Positions 22,466-34,100 are shown, numbered from the stretch's first letter. The stretch is DNA of 64,000 bases from Dichetophora obliterata (GCA_963920525.1 OY986437.1:30671063-30735062), one strand, 5' to 3'. Notes: a model not told the origin generated them from the letters alone. Translations and numbers: made by a program.

Positions 22466-24350
22466 TTACTTTTTTTTTTTTTTTTTTTTTTTTTACTTAC
22501 ATATTATTTAAACTAATTTCAAAAGAATACTTAAACTGCGCTAATATATCTTAAGTACTACTTTTAGGGGATGACGGAGGGGGACTAGACCAAGAAGCAT
22601 AACTCTGTAGGGAGCAGTGCTTGAAAAGGACAAATTATTCCGAGTCAAAGAGAGACTTTGAGAGGGTTCGCTTAAATGTGGATTTTGGTATGGATGGTGA
22701 ATAGTGCTCGCTAATATTATTAAAAATTCTACAGCACCTACTAATGGGTTCATTATTTGCGTAAATAGTGTGGTGAATATATTCATTTAGGAGCCGCGTA
22801 TGCCTAGTACGTCTAATTGGGTCATTTTGTGTAATTTTGCTGGAGATATATTCGCTATCAATAGCTCCGTTAATAACATCAAATGTGAAACATGAACTCA
22901 GTAAAGTTCTTCTTGATGATAGAGGCATCAGAGAGAGGAGCCTGAGTCTTTGTTCATACGGTGGCAAGTTGTTATAGTCACGGGGGTCAAAGATATCTCT
23001 TAACGCAAAAAGCAGGAATTGTTTTTGAATGGATTCAATTTTGTCGCTATGAGATTCAAAGGCTGGATTCCAAATGATGCAAGCATATTCAAGAAGTGGT
23101 CGCACTAAGGTACAGTATAACGTTTTGGTTACCCACACATTTTGGAATTCTTTAGCACGTCTTTTTATAAATCCCAGCTGTTTATTTGCCCTCGATAAGA
23201 CTTTATCAAAATGTAGATTAAATCTCAGCTTATTATCTAGGACAACTCCAAGGTCTACAATATGGTTGGTTCTGCTCAGAACAATATTATTAAGGAGGTA
23301 ACTGCATTCTGGTATCAAGTTCTTACGGGAAAAACTTATCACACAACATTTCTTAACATTTAAGTGAAGGTTGTTTTGATTACACCATTGCTCAAGGGAC
23401 AGCAGTTTCGATTGTAGGAAAGTTACATCAACTTCTGATTTATTGATCTTATATATTTTAAGGTCATCTGCGTACATAAGATGGGGAATGTCACAAAGAG
23501 TAATAGATAAATCTGAAATGAAAATGTTGAAAAGTATTGGGCCAAGATGACTACCTTGTGGTACACCAGAGGTGACCGGTATATCATTTGAAAAAATGCC
23601 TTGAAATTTAACAATCTGGGATCGTTCGCAGAGATAGGATTTGATCCAATTGAGTAATAAACCGGAAATGCCAAATTTACCTAACTTCACAATTAAGATA
23701 TTATGGTCGACACGGTCAAATGCTTTACTGAAGTCTGTGTAAACTGCATCTACTTGGCGTCCTTTTTCCATTTGATTTAACACATCGGAGACCATGATCA
23801 TTAGGTTAGTGGTGGTCGATCGGCCTTTCCGAAACCCATGTTGCTGCTCGTTTAAGCGGGGATTAATGAGACTCGTCAGCTTATCACATATTATCTTTTC
23901 AAATAATTTTGGTATAGCTGACAAGATGGCAATGCCTCTGTAATTTTCAACAGACCTTTTATCGCCATTTTTAAATATAGGTGTCAAATGGGAGATTTTC
24001 CAGTAGGATGGAAAAACACCTAAGGATAAGGATTTGTTGAAAAGTATAAATAAGGGAATGGCAAGATTGTTTATACATTGAAATAACAAACTTGGTGGAA
24101 TGAGGTCTGGTCCAGGTCCTTTGTTTGAATCAAGTTCCATGATAGCATTAACAATTTCATCCAGCGTCAGACTGATATTGTTTATAATGTCTGTCGCATT
24201 AGGAGAGGGGGAGAGTCTGGGTTGTGGGAGCACAGAAAACTTCTCTAAAGTGATTTGCAAAAAGATTACAGATCTCTTGGAGGTTGGAAGAAATTGTATT
24301 GCCTTTAAACATAGATGAGGGGTATCCAGCTGATTTACGTTTGACATTTT
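22466..24350 (-). mobile_element. LINE C (jockey-type), 5'-truncated, with poly(A) tail
   Basis: The minus-strand element ends in a poly(A) tail seen as the T run at about 22,466-22,496. It begins at about 24,350, inside the transposon S gene, where S coding resumes. It is the youngest-looking LINE here because its reverse transcriptase frame is still open. It lacks the endonuclease and ORF1. Confidence 0.8.
22635..24350 (-). CDS. LINE C reverse transcriptase, open but 5'-truncated
   Basis: A single open frame of about 550 recognisable codons runs to a natural stop at 22,635. In order it shows SNKGPGPDLIPPSLL, IFKNGDKRSVENYRGIAIL, EQQHGFRKGRSTTTN, YTDFSKAFDRVDHNIL, TSGVPQGSHLGPILFNIFIS and the catalytic MYADDLKIY. 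The C-terminal part follows, with LGFIKRRAKEF, TLYCTLVRPLLEYACIIWNP and KSTFKRTLSKSLF. These are the canonical RT blocks of jockey-group LINEs. The first ~45 codons of the longest frame (from 24,437) are out of phase: the true frame upstream reads SSMFKGNTISSNLQ before a frameshift near 24,250. No endonuclease remains, so it cannot move alone, although the polymerase could in principle be made. Confidence 0.85.
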   Translation of the reverse strand, partial: KMSNVNQLDTPHLCLKAIQFLPTSKRSVIFLQITLEKFSVLPQPRLSPSPNATDIINNISLTLDEIVNAIMELDSNKGPGPDLIPPSLLFQCINNLAIPLFILFNKSLSLGVFPSYWKISHLTPIFKNGDKRSVENYRGIAILSAIPKLFEKIICDKLTSLINPRLNEQQHGFRKGRSTTTNLMIMVSDVLNQMEKGRQVDAVYTDFSKAFDRVDHNILIVKLGKFGISGLLLNWIKSYLCERSQIVKFQGIFSNDIPVTSGVPQGSHLGPILFNIFISDLSITLCDIPHLMYADDLKIYKINKSEVDVTFLQSKLLSLEQWCNQNNLHLNVKKCCVISFSRKNLIPECSYLLNNIVLSRTNHIVDLGVVLDNKLRFNLHFDKVLSRANKQLGFIKRRAKEFQNVWVTKTLYCTLVRPLLEYACIIWNPAFESHSDKIESIQKQFLLFALRDIFDPRDYNNLPPYEQRLRLLSLMPLSSRRTLLSSCFTFDVINGAIDSEYISSKITQNDPIRRTRHTRLLNEYIHHTIYANNEPISRCCRIFNNISEHYSPSIPKSTFKRTLSKSLFDSE

Positions 24351-24351
24351 G

Positions 24352-25336
24352 CCACCACTACACATTAAGCTCGGTCTCGTATCAAATTTTGTTAAAAAAC
24401 TGGATCGTAAGGGCGAGGCGATTGCAAGTTTGCGCAAAATTTTTCCGAAATTGAGCGGCGCAAAGTTTCATGCAGGTATTTTTTTAAAAAGTCATTCAGT
24501 AAATTTATTTTTTTTATGATGTGTAAGATTTAAGGTGTTTTCAATGGCCGCATTCAGCGCAAACAACAGTTGGCAACTGTTGTGTAAAAATTCGCTGAAT
24601 GGTACAAATTTGGTAGCGCTAACTAAAACTGATAAAGTAGCGAACACCTTTTAATCGAGCAAACAAATTCTATGTTACAAGAACACAACTGTTTGCTTAT
24701 CTGTTAGATGCTGTTTCTGACACTGTTAAATTTATAAACGCAGAAAGAACGCAGAAAATTTAAGTGAGGAACCTTAGCATTTGAATTAAATTTACATAAA
24801 AATTAAATTGTATCTAACTTCTGACGTGTAGAGTAGCAACACATTCAGAGAAAAACATCGTGACCTAAGGTAGTGCTACCATTACAGTTCACAACAGTTG
24901 TCTGCGCTGAATGCGGCCAATGGTCCGCAGATAAAAAAAATAGTTGCAAGTTATGAATTTTCATCAAAATTGAATGCTATCGAACAACGTGTATGGAAAG
25001 GCACAGTTGCCGTAATTGAGCAGTTTCTTGGCAACAAACGAGCTGCCAATTATAAAAATATTGTCGCAGAAATGATTTCGGCATATGGCGAAATGGGCAT
25101 ATTAATGTCGCTAAAGATCCATTTCCTTCACAATCATTTAGATTTTTTTCCCTGATGATTTAGGAGCTTGTAGCGATGAGCATGGCGAAAGGTTCCATCA
25201 GGACATTGCGGCTATTGAAAAGCGCTTTAAAGGACAAGACATTACGCATATGCTTGGCGAATACTGTTGGTCTATTTGGCGCGATACTGACACAAATGCT
25301 TACAAACGCAAAAATAAAAGGCCTAAGTTTCTTTAA
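24352..25336 (+). pseudogene. Transposon S putative transposase, C-terminal part
   Basis: The coding sequence of S resumes with PPLHIKLGLVSNFVKKLDRK (24,352) up to FHAGIF (about 24,480). It is interrupted by about 440 bp including a MITE, then continues NGPQIKKIVASYEFSSKLNA, AVIEQFLGNKRAANYKNI, MSLKIHFLHNHLDFFP. A frameshift lies near 25,152, after which it reads SDEHGERFHQDI and MLGEYCWSIWRD to a stop at 25,336. The acidic DEHGER motif is a candidate for the third catalytic residue of an RNase-H fold (inference). About 30-40 residues between the two halves appear lost. Confidence 0.75.
24546..24918. mobile_element. MITE with AAT target duplication, copy 1 (373 bp)
   Basis: The ends are GGCCGCATTCAGCGCAAACA and its near-perfect inverse, and AAT flanks both sides (24,543-24,545; 24,919-24,921). 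Without the element the host reads TTCAATGGTCCGCAG, restoring the transposon S frame. A related element with the same AAT target and a similar tip (AGCTGCATTC) lies at 41,949-42,289. Three-bp targets are typical of PIF/Harbinger, but the sequence AAT is not the usual TTA/TAA, so the class is uncertain. Confidence 0.75.
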
Positions 25337-25924
25337 AAGCATTGAAATTTTTAATGTAACAATCTTTAATTTTAATATAACAAAATTATTAAAAAAATCG
25401 GTTTTTTAATGAACTGAAACCGTTACAAAAAACCGATAACCATTTTTTAAAAAAAAAAAAAAAAAAAAATTCAGGAAAATCTGAGAATTGATAAAAATCT
25501 ATTTTTTAAAAAAATTGACGTGATACAGACATTTCCACGAGTCTGCCTGCAAAAATTCAGCTCGATTGGATCACGGAAAAAGGGTTAAAAATGATCCAAA
25601 GTCTTTCACACATTCGGATAGACGGACACTACGAGCTTTATACTTTATACATATAAAAAAAAATTCTGACGTATACATGAAAATCGCCGATACACGTGTA
25701 TTTTTATTTTTTCTCCCCTTTCCGAAAAAGTATATTTGGTTCATAGGACAGAACGAAAGCTCGTTTTTGTAACGCGGTGTTATAAACTGCAAAATCAAAT
25801 TTCTACTTAATTCAAGCAAATATTTCCTTAGTTATTATAAATTTGGAATAGCAAATTTTGATTAGTTTTAGCTGAAATCTAGCATATTTCTGAAGTGAAA
25901 TAGTTATTAACATTAAATTAAATT

Positions 25925-26020
25925 GAAAAATGACCACCATCTGGAGATTTGAACCTCTGCCGCGTGAGTGTAAGTGCATGGGCCTATCCATTCGTCACCG
26001 GTCTTACAGCGATGTACGCT
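25925..26020 (-). other. tRNA-like (SINE-like) segment at the LINE D / S junction
   Basis: On the minus strand there is a tRNA-like pair of boxes: GACGAATGGATAGGC (A-box-like) and GAGGTTCAAATCTCC (a good B box), about 45 bp apart, followed by an AT-rich tail. It lies between the end of recognisable LINE D coding and the right arm of transposon S. It could be a SINE head or a chance match. I see no second copy in the window. Confidence 0.4.
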
Positions 26021-26690
26021 CCTCGGTCTGATAAAACTACTCGACAGTTGAGTAACTTATCTATTAGATCAGTGATGATTTAATTTACACCTAACCTACG
26101 CAACTCTAGTCGTATAGATTGTGGCGTGACATTATTAAATGCTACCTCTATGTCTAGGAAAGCAACTAAAGTGAATTCATTATGCAGGATGGATATTTCG
26201 ATGGTCCCGACTGGTCAGTTTAAAGCTGTTTCCACGGACCTTCCCTTGCTATATGCATGCTGTGATGCCGATAAGAGTGCAGAGTCGATACTGCTGCGTA
26301 GATACAGATCTAGTAGTCGTTCTAACGTCTTCAGGAGGAATGACGTTAGACTTATAGGCCTGAAATATTTGGAAGTGGTATGTGATGTCTTCCGTGCTTT
26401 GGGTATAAAGACTACTCTGGCCTTGTTCAAAGCGTTGGGAATATATGTCAGGTTTATGCAGCCATTGAAAATGATACGAAGCCAAAGAAAAAATATATTT
26501 CGCAGCTTCTTGTATATCTACAGGGTAAACACCATCAGACCCTGGTGATTTATAGGGCTTGAAGCTGTTTATCACCCATTTTAGTTTACTATCGGAGACT
26601 ATGACTTCGGTGTCCTGCATAAAACAGCTAGGACTAGGCAGTTGTGCACCAATATGCGCGCTACTACCAGAGAATAAAGTCTCTTAAAAT
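26020..26690 (-). pseudogene. LINE D, 5' part of the reverse transcriptase
   Basis: Minus-strand frames give INSFKPYKSPGSDGVYPV, then VVFIPKARKTSHTTSKYF, RPISLTSFLLKTLERLLD, ASQHAYSKGRSVETALN, and then (about 26,090-26,215) VAFLDIEVAFNNVTPQS. These are the fingers and first palm motif of an R1/LOA-type RT. They directly precede, in protein order, the motifs at 16,516-17,711, so the two belong to one element split by transposon S. Two frameshifts are visible. The 140-residue plus-strand frame across it is a shadow. Confidence 0.8.
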
Positions 26691-28309
<1,619 letters not shown>

Positions 28310-29595
28310 TAGAGTTCAGCTACTACAGCTCTTTCGCACTTTCTTCGCATCAGATCATCTAAAAAACCAACCTTAATATCATTGAAGTATCTCAGCGATA
28401 TAGACAAAATTGGTCCAAAATAATCTTAAGTGCGAAAAAATTTACCCACCATAATATGGGTTGGGCTCAGGGACAACACAGGACATAAAAACTAACCATA
28501 CGCTTACATAGAGCAAATCATACATAAGTTTTCAATCTACTTTTTTGTTGACCTTTCGATAAGTTAACATCAAAAAATTTACAGTTGTTAACAAAGGTAC
28601 TCATGCGATTTAAAGGAGCAGTGGACATAAAATTTGTTCTACTTACCTTTTAAGTAAATTAAATTGTTAGCGTTTCTACTGCTTCTACGGTTAGTGTTAA
28701 AATTTATAAGAGTTCGGAGTTGTGATTAATCCAACACACCAGTTATGAGTTGGTGTAAATATACGAATAGTTTTAAACGATCCTCATCAGGGCATTGCAT
28801 GAATGTATGGAAATTTTTTTTTAAAAATTCTATGGTGCACCCTTCCTATGTTTTTTCTACTGGAAAAATATGAATGTATATAAAATCTTAGGTGATTTGT
28901 TGATGTTTTGAACCCCACCCAACATGATTTATTGATTAAGTCAATAAGTCATCTCGGTGTCCTACAAACTATAAGTAGGAAAAGAATGTTTTGAGTCTAA
29001 GACAGTTTATTTTACGGAGAAGACAAACAACATACACTATATAATGACTAACAAGTTTGGTATGAGTAAAAATGTGTTTGTAACATAAAACAATGAATTA
29101 AGCAATCTTATTAGTATTATATCGAACTTAATTTATTTAATGTCTCTTTTTGAAAATTGGGGATTTGTTTACGATGATAATCGGCCACTTGCAATAAAAA
29201 CTGTTTTTGCGTTTCATCATTAGTAACGCTAGTTGAAAAGTCTTGTATTAGTTTCACAGCCCTTTCTGCCAGAGCATTTACGACCAGGGTTTCCAACTTT
29301 TGAAAAGCCCAGGCCCGGAGCTTTTTTTTATTTAATATTTTTTTATGGTCTGCTTGCTTTTAATTAAAAATTTAATTTTTTCTTTGGTTTTTTCATACAA
29401 AGTCATGTTTAACAATCATGTTTGACAACAAATGTGACACAACACAACTTGTGTTTTCCCGTGAACTCGTTTTCCTTTAGCAACCAATCTTTGTAAAGGG
29501 TCCGCCAAACAACTTTTTTTTTGAAAATTCTATTAAAAAAACTACTGAATATTTTCTCAAATTTCTTTTTTTCTTTGAAAGTACAATCCTTCCGG

Positions 29596-30713
29596 TTAAT
29601 AATGAAAAATAATTTCATTCAAATAGCTGCCTCGGCTGGCCATGCAGTAGCCTACACGATCGGTCCAATTTTTAAGCACATTATCGATTGTGTGCAGCTG
29701 TATTTCACCAATGGCTTCACGAATATTGTCCTTTAAAGCGTCAATTGTCTCTGGCTTGTCGGCGTAACACTTATCTTTGAGGGCTGATAATAGTCCAACG
29801 GTGTCAAATCGCAGCTCCAAGGTGGCCAAATGACATCAGCTCTGCGGCTGATAAAGCTATCTTCAAAAACAGGGCGCAAAACATCGAGTGTAGCTTCGGC
29901 TGTGTGGCACGTAGCGCCGTCCTGTTGAAACCAAATCTTGCCAATATCCTTCTCTTCAATTTTTGTGAAAAACAAATTCGTTCAACATGGCCCGATAATG
30001 TGATGTATGTGATTATGCGGCTGTAGACAGAGCATAAAAATACGAGGTACAAAGAGCACGTCCAAGGGCTGCTTTTATTTACGCTTGCCTGCGTATTTGC
30101 ATTTGTATGCAAAACAACAACGAAGAAAAATACGTTTTCATAAATTGGCGAACAAATAGCAGATCGAACAAATGGCAGACCAGTGTATTCGAACTGTGAA
30201 TGGCCTTATTGAGATGTTTTAATGTTATTTGGGCTGGTTCTTAAGATGATCTAATGCGGAGAAAGTGCGAAAAAGCTGTAGTAGCTGAACTCTATTGTTA
30301 TTGCATGTAATATAACGATCGCCATTGACTGTAAAGGCCACTCCTTGCTCATTTTCGAAGAAAAATGGCTTAATTATGCCTCTGGACCAAAATCCGCACC
30401 AAACAGTGACTCGTTTTGGGTGCAGCGGCTTTTCAATGTATGCGTGCGGGTTTTCTGTGCCCCAAATGCGACAATTTTGCTTGTTTACATACCCGCCAAG
30501 ATCAAAATGAGCTTCATATGAAAAGATGATTTCTTTCGCAAAATCGGCATCTTCTGTATGTCGATCGCAGGCCCACTTAGCGAAGCGAAAACGCATTGGA
30601 TGGTCAGTTGGCTTCAACTCCTGAACCAATTGGACTTTGTATGGCGTCATACCAAGGTCTTTATGCAAAATTCGTCTCAATGATGTCTCCAAAATGTTCA
30701 AGCGTAAACACAA
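29596..30713 (-). pseudogene. mariner/Tc1 transposase, copy 1, catalytic Asp lost
   Basis: The minus-strand protein reads LETSLRRILHKDLGMTPYKV, QLVQELKPTDHPMRFRFAKW, then the first catalytic block, GYVNKQNCRIWGTENPHAY, HPKRVTVWCGFWSRGII and NGDRY. After the insertion it continues LNEFVF, IWFQQDGATCHTAEATLDV, VIWPPWSCDLTPLDYY, and, after a frameshift, DKCYADKPETIDALKDNIRE to NEIIFHY. In the first block the codon where family members have Asp (FSDEAHF in the copy near 62,960) is TAT, giving FSYEAHF. One of the three metal-binding residues is therefore gone. By my count about 36 residues separate the second Asp (QDG) and the third (SCD). It is dead through this change, frameshifts and the insertion. 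Confidence 0.9.
29998..30312 (+). mobile_element. LINE B-tailed insert inside mariner copy 1
   Basis: About 315 bp separate NGDR and the next transposase residues (YRAMLNEF). The last 85 bp (30,228-30,312) match the 3' tail of LINE B on the plus strand (GCGGAGAAAGTGCGAAAAAG, GCTGTAGTAGCTGAACTCTA). The first ~230 bp match nothing I can see in LINE B. It may be a SINE that borrowed the LINE B tail, or a rearranged LINE B stub. A short ATAA on both sides may be the target duplication. Confidence 0.6.
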
Positions 30714-31009
30714 CCATATTCGTTCAGCGGAAGGATAAAACTAATTATCTGTCAAATCAAACATGAGCTAAGTATTACCATTCACGAAATAAGCACTATT
30801 TGAAAAAAAAAGTTAGATGGCGGACCCTTTAGCGTGGTATCGAGAGCCAATAGTTGTTTAAAGATGTTAAGTTATGTTTCCTCTTGCGACTAGATTCCAT
30901 TATGCTGTTCTCTAAAATAGTTTTGTATCAGTTAATACACAAAACACAAATTATTGACCGAACTTACATAAATTGAACTGCAAACATTAATTAAAAATTC
31001 AGCCGCAGA

Positions 31010-31188
31010 CAAGGTTCATTTATAAGGTTGTGGTACTTGAGAGAAATGCACTCTTTTTCCCGCCTTTGCTCGAACTGTCTTTGCGCTTTTCTTTGTTCTA
31101 AGCATTCATTTTCTTCATTTCTTTTCATCCATTCTGACAGTTCGACCGAGTTTGCTCTCAAGTGCCACAACCTTATAAATGAGCCTTG
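31010..31188. mobile_element. MITE with 8-bp duplication (179 bp)
   Basis: The ends are CAAGGTTCATTTATAAGGTT and its inverse with one or two mismatches, and the arms extend to about 36 bp (TGTGGYACTTGAGAG). The 8-bp duplication GCCGCAGA lies on both sides (31,002-31,009; 31,189-31,196). It is non-coding; the frame at 31,028-31,291 runs through it. It is hAT- or P-type by target length. Confidence 0.85.
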
Positions 31189-34100
31189 GCCGCAGAGCTC
31201 AAAAGAAAAACAGAAACGAGTTCGTCAAGTTACCAAAAGAAAAGTAACGACTGGTTACGACGTTCCTTCAAAAACGAAAATCAAGAAATAGAAAGAACGT
31301 CAAAGTTAAGTTAGCATTCATTAAGACAAATGGTTCAAACTTTCATTAAAAAAGGGTAAATCAACACTAATAAATAAGTTAAACAAATTTTTTTGTAAAA
31401 AAACTTGATTTAAATATAGATTAGAGCGAAAGCCGGAGAAAATGTGCCAGGCCCGGAGCCCGGAGATCGGCCCTCAGGCCCGAAGTCTCCGGGCGAAAAG
31501 GTATGTGTTAGCAACCCTGTTTACGACCTTGATATGACGAACATATGTCTCAACTTCTTGGTAATTGGGATCATTATCCCATTCAGTAACAGGTTTTTCT
31601 AGCCAGTCGGCGCCTATTCCCATGCTGTGAAACAAGAACCAAGATTTGGGCCCAATAAGGGATGATAGTTTTGTACTGTGGTTAAGAATAGGAAAAGTGG
31701 GATGGCCCCTTTGGCTTTTAAAGTCTTTAGATGGAGTAATTCGGAGCAATGTTCGAGCAACCAGCTCCCTTTCTGAATAGCAAAGTATGTTTGAAAATAG
31801 ATAAAATACAGCGCATTCTTCGGTTAAGTACCAGAAGTGCCTTTCCATGGCTTTAATGGCGTCATTTGAAACTTGTGGATCTTGCATGCAATACTTTTTC
31901 AAGTCATGCCATAGTTTAAGATCATTATAAGGAGCATCAGCTCCTATGGAAGAAGAGAGCCAGTATTTAACGTAGAACAGAGCATTAAATTTGCATATTG
32001 CTTCTAGTTTACTGATCATGTCCTTGTCTTATCCTGCTTGAACACTAAAAGCAAACATCTTTGCAGGATACAAAATGGATGGCATCCATCCAGCATGATG
32101 TGCTGCTCCTAGTTTCAGCCAGTGTATACCTCTTTCAGGTGTCTCACCCAGAAGTATCAATATTAATTCAGCACACTCCTGATCACCGCGAGGTAGCAAG
32201 CTCTTTCTATTTGTAGTAGAAATTATTCTCTTCAGTGTTTGTATAGAATGTTCCTTAATCAGTATCAAACTCCTCTGTTTGATATTTAGTGACTTAAAGC
32301 AAGCTTCTGTATTAAAAGTTGGCCAAATAGAATCGCTAAATTCAAGGAAATTAGTGTTTGCAGGACCTGATGACGGACCAAAGATTTCTTTGTAAACTAA
32401 ACTGAGAATTATTTCAAAAATTAGATGCCGACAAGCCAGCATAAATAACTTCTTATCAAATAGGTTTTCCAGCCTAACACAAGCTCCATTTTTCCATCCT
32501 GAGTTTGAAGTTGTAGTGTCAAAAACAAGAGATCTTACTTTATCTGAAATCTCCCACTCGTTTGCAATGGAAAAAGTAGCTCTTGCTTGTTCTTCCCTAG
32601 TTACGTTTGCAATACCTGGGATACCAAGAACTTTGCCTTCTACAAGGTCTGGCATACCGGATACGAAAATTGCTAGTCTTTCTCTGTTTTCTTTTTTAAA
32701 GTCAGGGATCAGTTTACTATCCCAATGAAGTGTTGCATGCTTTGGTGATGTAATTGGAGCCTTAATTGCTTGCGCAGATGCCTTCCTTACTTCTTTGCCT
32801 GCTGCCCATGTGCTTTTGACTGAAAGAGTTGCTTTTTCTAGTGGAACAGCACCTTCTGTAAGAACTGCTCCCATGAATGCTGTTCGTTGACCAGCTGATA
32901 GGTTAAGCCTGTCTCCCATGTTTGGTATGAGTTTGCTAGTAAATGGATTTCGGGGTAGTTTTAAATTAATTAATGGACATGTACTTTTGCTACAAAATTG
33001 AATTGACCCTGTTGCACCACTACTAGTTGAAGGAAAGACAAACTCTGGATCTTCAATTGAATAACGTTCAGAATAAGCGTCAGCATCCAAGCCATTTAAA
33101 TCACTTGAATCAAGGTTTGTCGTAGTTGAAGCTTCTTCTAGACGTCGCTTCTCTTTCGCAGAACGCTCAATGTCTTTTTTGTTGTGTACTAACTTACTCA
33201 TAACCTTTGCAAAGTGTGTCTTATTAATACCACCTAACTCCATTTTTCGACACGATCGTTGATCTTGTAAGAATTGCACATCTTCCAGAATCATTTTTCT
33301 AGTTCTACTTCTGCCATGTTCTATAATTGAAATAGCATTGTCATGTGCAATGTCAAAGAGTAGAAGAAGAGATTTGAGAAAGCTTTTACTCTCAGTTTGA
33401 AAGTTTTTCCTTGTTTTATGTTTTAGAAGATTTTCGTATTGCACAATTAATTTTTTGAATTTTGCTTTGGAATGTCCAGATCTGATAGGCGTCACAGGAT
33501 TACCAGAATGATCCCAAAATTGTTCTGCCTTCAGAATAACGAATCTTAAAACATCTTCTCTTTTATCCTTTCGCATGGGTTCACGATTGAGAAAGACAAA
33601 GTAACGAAGAACATCCCCATTCGTGGGTAATTGAGATCCGTTTTTTTGGGTTAAATCTTGCAGTAAATTACCTATAAGCCACACTTCTTTACAGTCAAAT
33701 ACTTCTCTATCATCCTTTCTTAGAAACGGGTGTGTAGGTGGGGATGAAATTTGAGGACATACTACTTCATGAGGTGGTACTTTTTCCATATTTTCGATCA
33801 TTTCTGGCTTGGTTAAAACCTATTAAAGAAAAAAATTTGTAGCTTTTAACGATATTGTAAATTTACATTTGCAAGAGAATACTATTTTTAAGGTGGGCGG
33901 AGGTCAAAACATGACTTTTACAAGCACAAGGGACATTCTAAGAAAACAATTTTTTGCAATACCCTAATCCTCATAAGGAGGTAAGTTTAAAGTGTCAGTT
34001 CCACTTAAGCCCCTTACAGCAAACCGAACAAAACGTTTTTGAATTCTTTCTATTCGTTCAACATGAGCATTATAACTTGGTGACCAAACATGACTTGCAT

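Larger units (their letters stand above)
17712..25895 (+). mobile_element. DNA transposon S with long TIRs (unnamed family)
   Basis: The left end (17,712-17,945) and right end (25,460-25,895) are inverted copies. Shared blocks include TATGCTAGATTTCAGC, ACTAATCAAAATTTGCTATT, CCTTTTTCCGTGATCCAAT, AGGCAGACTCGTGGAAATG and TCTCAGATTTTCCTGA. The right arm carries about 190 extra bp that the left has lost. Between them runs, on the plus strand, a protein of an uncharacterised multi-copy arthropod family, broken by later insertions. S lies inside LINE D. I could not define a clean target duplication. The arms (over 200 bp) are unusually long for a cut-and-paste element. Confidence 0.75.
29496..30829 (-). 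mobile_element. mariner/Tc1-type transposon, copy 1
   Basis: The TIRs are AAGGGTCCGCCA continuing into AACTTTTTTTTT at both ends, with TA duplicated at 29,494-29,495 and 30,830-30,831. The transposase gene is on the minus strand. The element carries an internal insertion (about 29,998-30,312). Confidence 0.92.
29285..31519. mobile_element. hAT-like non-autonomous element inside transposon T
   Basis: The ends are CAGGGTTTCCAAC and, reversed, CAGGGTTGCTAAC. The perfect 8-bp duplication TTTACGAC flanks it (29,277-29,284; 31,520-31,527). Both ends then share a CCCGGGC-type GC-rich block (AGGCCCGGAG). Its own sequence is only about 720 bp, the rest being a mariner (29,496-30,829) and a MITE (31,010-31,188). 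The minus-strand gene of T is interrupted exactly at this duplication. Confidence 0.9.
29117..33801 (-). pseudogene. Transposon T putative transposase, ~810 codons, nearly intact
   Basis: The gene runs from MIENMEKVPPHE at 33,801. One in-frame TAA (32,029-32,031) interrupts the first 590 codons; the frame continues through KDMISKLEAICKFNALFYVK and YLTEECAVFYLFSNILCY to HIKVV at 31,520. A hAT-like element interrupts it there, and it resumes at about 29,284 with NALAERAVKLIQDFSTSVT, ending at 29,117. A Ser/Lys-rich N-terminal half is followed by TLHWDSKLIPDF, ERLAIFVSG, then VFDTTTSNSGWKNGAC and LACRHLIFEIIL. I know this signature from uncharacterised multi-copy proteins of insects and cnidarians. 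The Asp residues of HWDSK and FDTTTSN and a Glu of TEECA are plausible RNase-H catalytic residues (inference). It has only one stop and one insertion, so it was active fairly recently. Confidence 0.8.
28788..33966 (-). mobile_element. DNA transposon T with 8-bp duplication (hAT-like)
   Basis: The ends are CAGGGCATTGCA and, reversed, TAGGGTATTGCA, flanked by the perfect 8-bp duplication ATCCTCAT (28,780-28,787; 33,967-33,974). Removing the element and one duplication restores the LINE B frame. Without its own insertion the element is about 2.9 kb, mostly a single gene on the minus strand. The 8-bp target and CAGGG-type tip are hallmarks of hAT elements, although the protein is not one of the usual hAT transposases I recognise. 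Confidence 0.85.

Noticed and set aside
26126..26548. A 140-residue plus-strand protein
   Set aside because: It is the shadow of the LINE D reverse transcriptase on the minus strand.
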